Source: Bacterioplanoides sp965200585 (GTDB lineage: Bacteria > Pseudomonadota > Gammaproteobacteria > Pseudomonadales > Oceanobacteraceae). Taken from it: DNA of 64,000 nt. A model generated the notes under the pieces. That model had not been told where the DNA came from, did no database searches, and was given only the letters and a program-made list of their open reading frames with translations. The first letter of the stretch is position 1; each line of letters begins with the position of its first letter. Made by a program: the position numbers and the translations under genes. This document shows positions 63,958-64,000 of this stretch, in pieces. The stretch lies in the NCBI RefSeq assembly GCF_965200585.1, contig NZ_OZ241361.1; one strand, written 5' to 3'.

Positions 63958-64000
63958 AAATGTTTGGAAATCTGCTTATGAATTGGGGTCGAATATTACT

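Overview
The window reads as chromosome of a marine gammaproteobacterium, most like the Oceanospirillales (Thalassolituus/Oceanobacter type). This rests on the style of the housekeeping proteins (Hda, RlmF, MurI, ZipA), a cis/trans fatty acid isomerase, a Flp/Tad pilus locus and Fur- and FNR-like operators. The genus is inferred. Coding density is high, and no stretch above about 300 bases lacks a gene. No prophage, IS element or CRISPR array was seen.

Layout. 1-4.7 kb is core: the end of a DUF2066 gene, hda, an aspartate-type aminotransferase and uvrB. At 4.8 kb lies tRNA-Val(GAC) with its own promoter and a terminator. Directly after it comes a two-gene ATPase/HNH pair that looks like a Septu-type anti-phage system (4.9-7.0 kb). 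7.1-17.4 kb holds a methyltransferase/metallo-hydrolase pair, msrA, a degenerate lysozyme-like orphan, a TatD hydrolase, a Yip1 membrane protein, a Pit phosphate transporter, rlmF, a LEA-type lipoprotein and cti. 17.5-19.2 kb holds a PanE-like reductase and a GST.

19.3-31.2 kb is the most unusual part. A TlpA-like thioredoxin, a DUF4266 lipoprotein ending in a Gly/Cys motif and a DUF3570 outer-membrane protein form a tight operon behind tandem Fur-like boxes. Next to it are three large Cys-Gly-Gly lipoproteins: a beta-propeller-like one with a long Asp/Glu tract, a second propeller-like one divergent from it across another Fur-like box, and a 1988-residue protein with 18 thrombospondin type 3 repeats and lectin-like ends. 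I infer an iron-responsive, acidic/calcium-binding cell-surface module.

31.3-42.5 kb is a complete 13-gene Tad (Flp) pilus operon: pilin, prepilin peptidase, CpaB, secretin, CpaD-like lipoprotein, TadZ, TadA, TadB, TadC, TadD, TadE, TadF and TadG. 42.5-50.1 kb carries an outer-membrane protein, a chemoreceptor, a small zinc-ribbon protein, an RDD protein, a menA-like prenyltransferase, pdxH and a sensor with a degenerate kinase end. 50.3-56.4 kb carries ompW (behind a perfect FNR box and an 18-bp palindrome), cardiolipin synthase, folE, murI, a diguanylate cyclase and ppk2. 56.5-64.0 kb is smc-zipA-ligA. All three are essential, yet this part is broken by a dense cluster of single-base indels, many in homopolymers. 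I read that as sequence error near a contig end, not gene decay.
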